Under the pieces are notes generated by a model. That model saw only the letters and a program-made list of their open reading frames with translations, did not search any database and was not told the DNA's origin. The position numbers and the translations under genes were made by a program. From Anaerolineae bacterium (lineage in GTDB: Bacteria; Chloroflexota; Anaerolineae; B4-G1; DUEL01), in NCBI GenBank assembly GCA_029932895.1, contig JAOZPF010000029.1:1-15205 (forward strand): 15,205 nucleotides of DNA, read 5' to 3'. This document shows positions 14,276-15,205 of this stretch, piece after piece (the stretch's first letter is position 1; each line of letters starts with the position of its first letter).

Positions 14276-15205
14276 CTACTGACCGAAGCCAGCGTAGACG
14301 TTCGCGATACCGTGCAGTGTCTCGACGTTGACACCTACCAACGGACGAGCGTCCACCGAGGTGATGACTGCCGACCCGACGTTGCCAAAGCCGCCGCTCG
14401 GGTTATAGGCGTTGCCGTCGTCGCTAAGCGAGCCGTCAGTGTGGAAAGTGATAGCGCCAGCGGCACCAAGCGTGTAGGTGTAGACGGTGTCAACGGAGCC
14501 GTCCTGCTTGTAGTAGGTGAGGGTGACTTGGTTGGTGTTGGCCGTATCCAGGTTCTGGATCAGGATGTGGGACCACTGCCCACCGGGGTTGGCGTGGACA
14601 CTGGGGAAGAGCAAGGTTGTCGCGCCAGCGTCACTGCGGAAGCCATCGTAGGCGTAAGGCTGCATTTTTTTGTAGGTAGCGCCCAGGGTTTCGACGCACA
14701 CCGCAACCAATGGCTGGTCGGAGTGGATGACCGCGCTGCCCACATTTCCCAGATGTGTCGGCTCATAGTTCCTACCATCGTCGCTCAGAGCGCCGTTAGT
14801 GTGGTAAGTCAGAGAGCCATTGGCGGGGATGGTCGAGGTAAAGACGTCGGCAAGAGCACCACTCTGCTGGTAATAGGTGATTGTCAAGGAAGCTGCGACA
14901 CCTGACATGTTCTGTACCAGAGTGTGCGAGCTCTGTGCAGCGGCGTGGTGCGTGCTCGGCAGGTAGATCGTTGTATCGCCGTACCAGGTGGGGAAACCGA
15001 TGTAGGCCTCAGTGCGCTTGTTCAGCGTTTCGATAGCCGCTACGCCGAGAGGCTGGTCGGCGGTGACCTGCATCGCGCCAACGCCCTCTGCCACAACGTT
15101 GATGTCAATGTCGGATGCGACGTCGCGGATGTTGCTCCGGCCGGGGCCGATGTCCACGGTGCCGCTGCTGATGACAGTGCCGTTCTGCTTGTAGTAGGTG
15201 TACAG
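14276..15205 (-). CDS. Repetitive, probably extracellular protein (N-terminus off the right edge)
   Basis: The frame is open from TAG 14276 to the right edge, 309 residues; the GTG at 15157 is only an internal codon, since the repeat pattern continues upstream of it (LYTYYKQNGTV). Two complete tandem repeats of about 115 aa and part of a third are visible. Each runs: (T)TxYLPSxHxxxxxxSHxLxQN, then LTxTYYxQxGxxxxVxTxTLxAxGxxTxHTxGxLSDDG, then NVGSAVIxSDxPLVxVxVETLxxxxxxYxGF. The predicted structure is all beta. The protein ends exactly at the end of a repeat. Such repeats are familiar to me from secreted proteins of Anaerolineae-type bacteria, but I know no named function. A structural surface protein or adhesin is the simplest reading. 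It is convergent with the M42 operon. Confidence 0.82.
   Translation of the reverse strand: MYTYYKQNGTVISSGTVDIGPGRSNIRDVASDIDINVVAEGVGAMQVTADQPLGVAAIETLNKRTEAYIGFPTWYGDTTIYLPSTHHAAAQSSHTLVQNMSGVAASLTITYYQQSGALADVFTSTIPANGSLTYHTNGALSDDGRNYEPTHLGNVGSAVIHSDQPLVAVCVETLGATYKKMQPYAYDGFRSDAGATTLLFPSVHANPGGQWSHILIQNLDTANTNQVTLTYYKQDGSVDTVYTYTLGAAGAITFHTDGSLSDDGNAYNPSGGFGNVGSAVITSVDARPLVGVNVETLHGIANVYAGFGQ

Overview
The window looks like a piece of a Chloroflexota genome, most like Anaerolineae. This is inferred from gene style only, with no marker gene in view. The signs are a BTAD/STAND/TPR regulator, secreted repeat proteins with Pro/Thr-rich linkers behind the signal peptide, a CSLREA-type beta-helix protein, a bare Thr-Pro stalk protein, M42 peptidases and GC-rich codon use. 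No tRNA, rRNA, CRISPR, transposase or phage gene was seen.

Left third (1-4773, minus strand): three consecutive genes for exported repeat proteins, read right to left. They are a seven-bladed-type propeller (3415-4773), a probable lipoprotein with fourteen propeller blades (1418-3367) and a CSLREA beta-helix protein that runs off the left edge (1-1342). The gaps are 47 and 75 nt and each gene has an AAGGAG ribosome site 5-6 nt before its start, so they look like one cell-surface operon.

Middle (4883-8442): a 67-codon minus-strand gene and a large plus-strand regulator (winged helix, BTAD, NB-ARC-type ATPase, about eight TPRs) diverge from a 140-bp intergenic region. That region holds a near-consensus promoter abutting the small gene, a perfect TATAAT for the regulator, and a GTCAAA direct repeat with 11-bp period that overlaps the small gene's -35 box. 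A gene-poor spacer (8443-8892) follows. It carries a perfect 15-bp inverted repeat of REP type and a strong promoter.

Right part (8893-14193, plus strand): a tight cluster with one promoter at the front and one intrinsic terminator at the end. The order is a membrane-anchored Thr-Pro stalk, M42 peptidase, M42 peptidase, SAM methyltransferase, M42 peptidase and sulfotransferase. All three M42 copies keep the two-metal site and catalytic residues. This combination is the most unusual feature of the window: three diverged subunits that could form a mixed TET-like particle, encoded with two small-molecule or glycan/peptide tailoring enzymes. A convergent minus-strand gene (14276 to the right edge) encodes another repetitive, probably extracellular protein.
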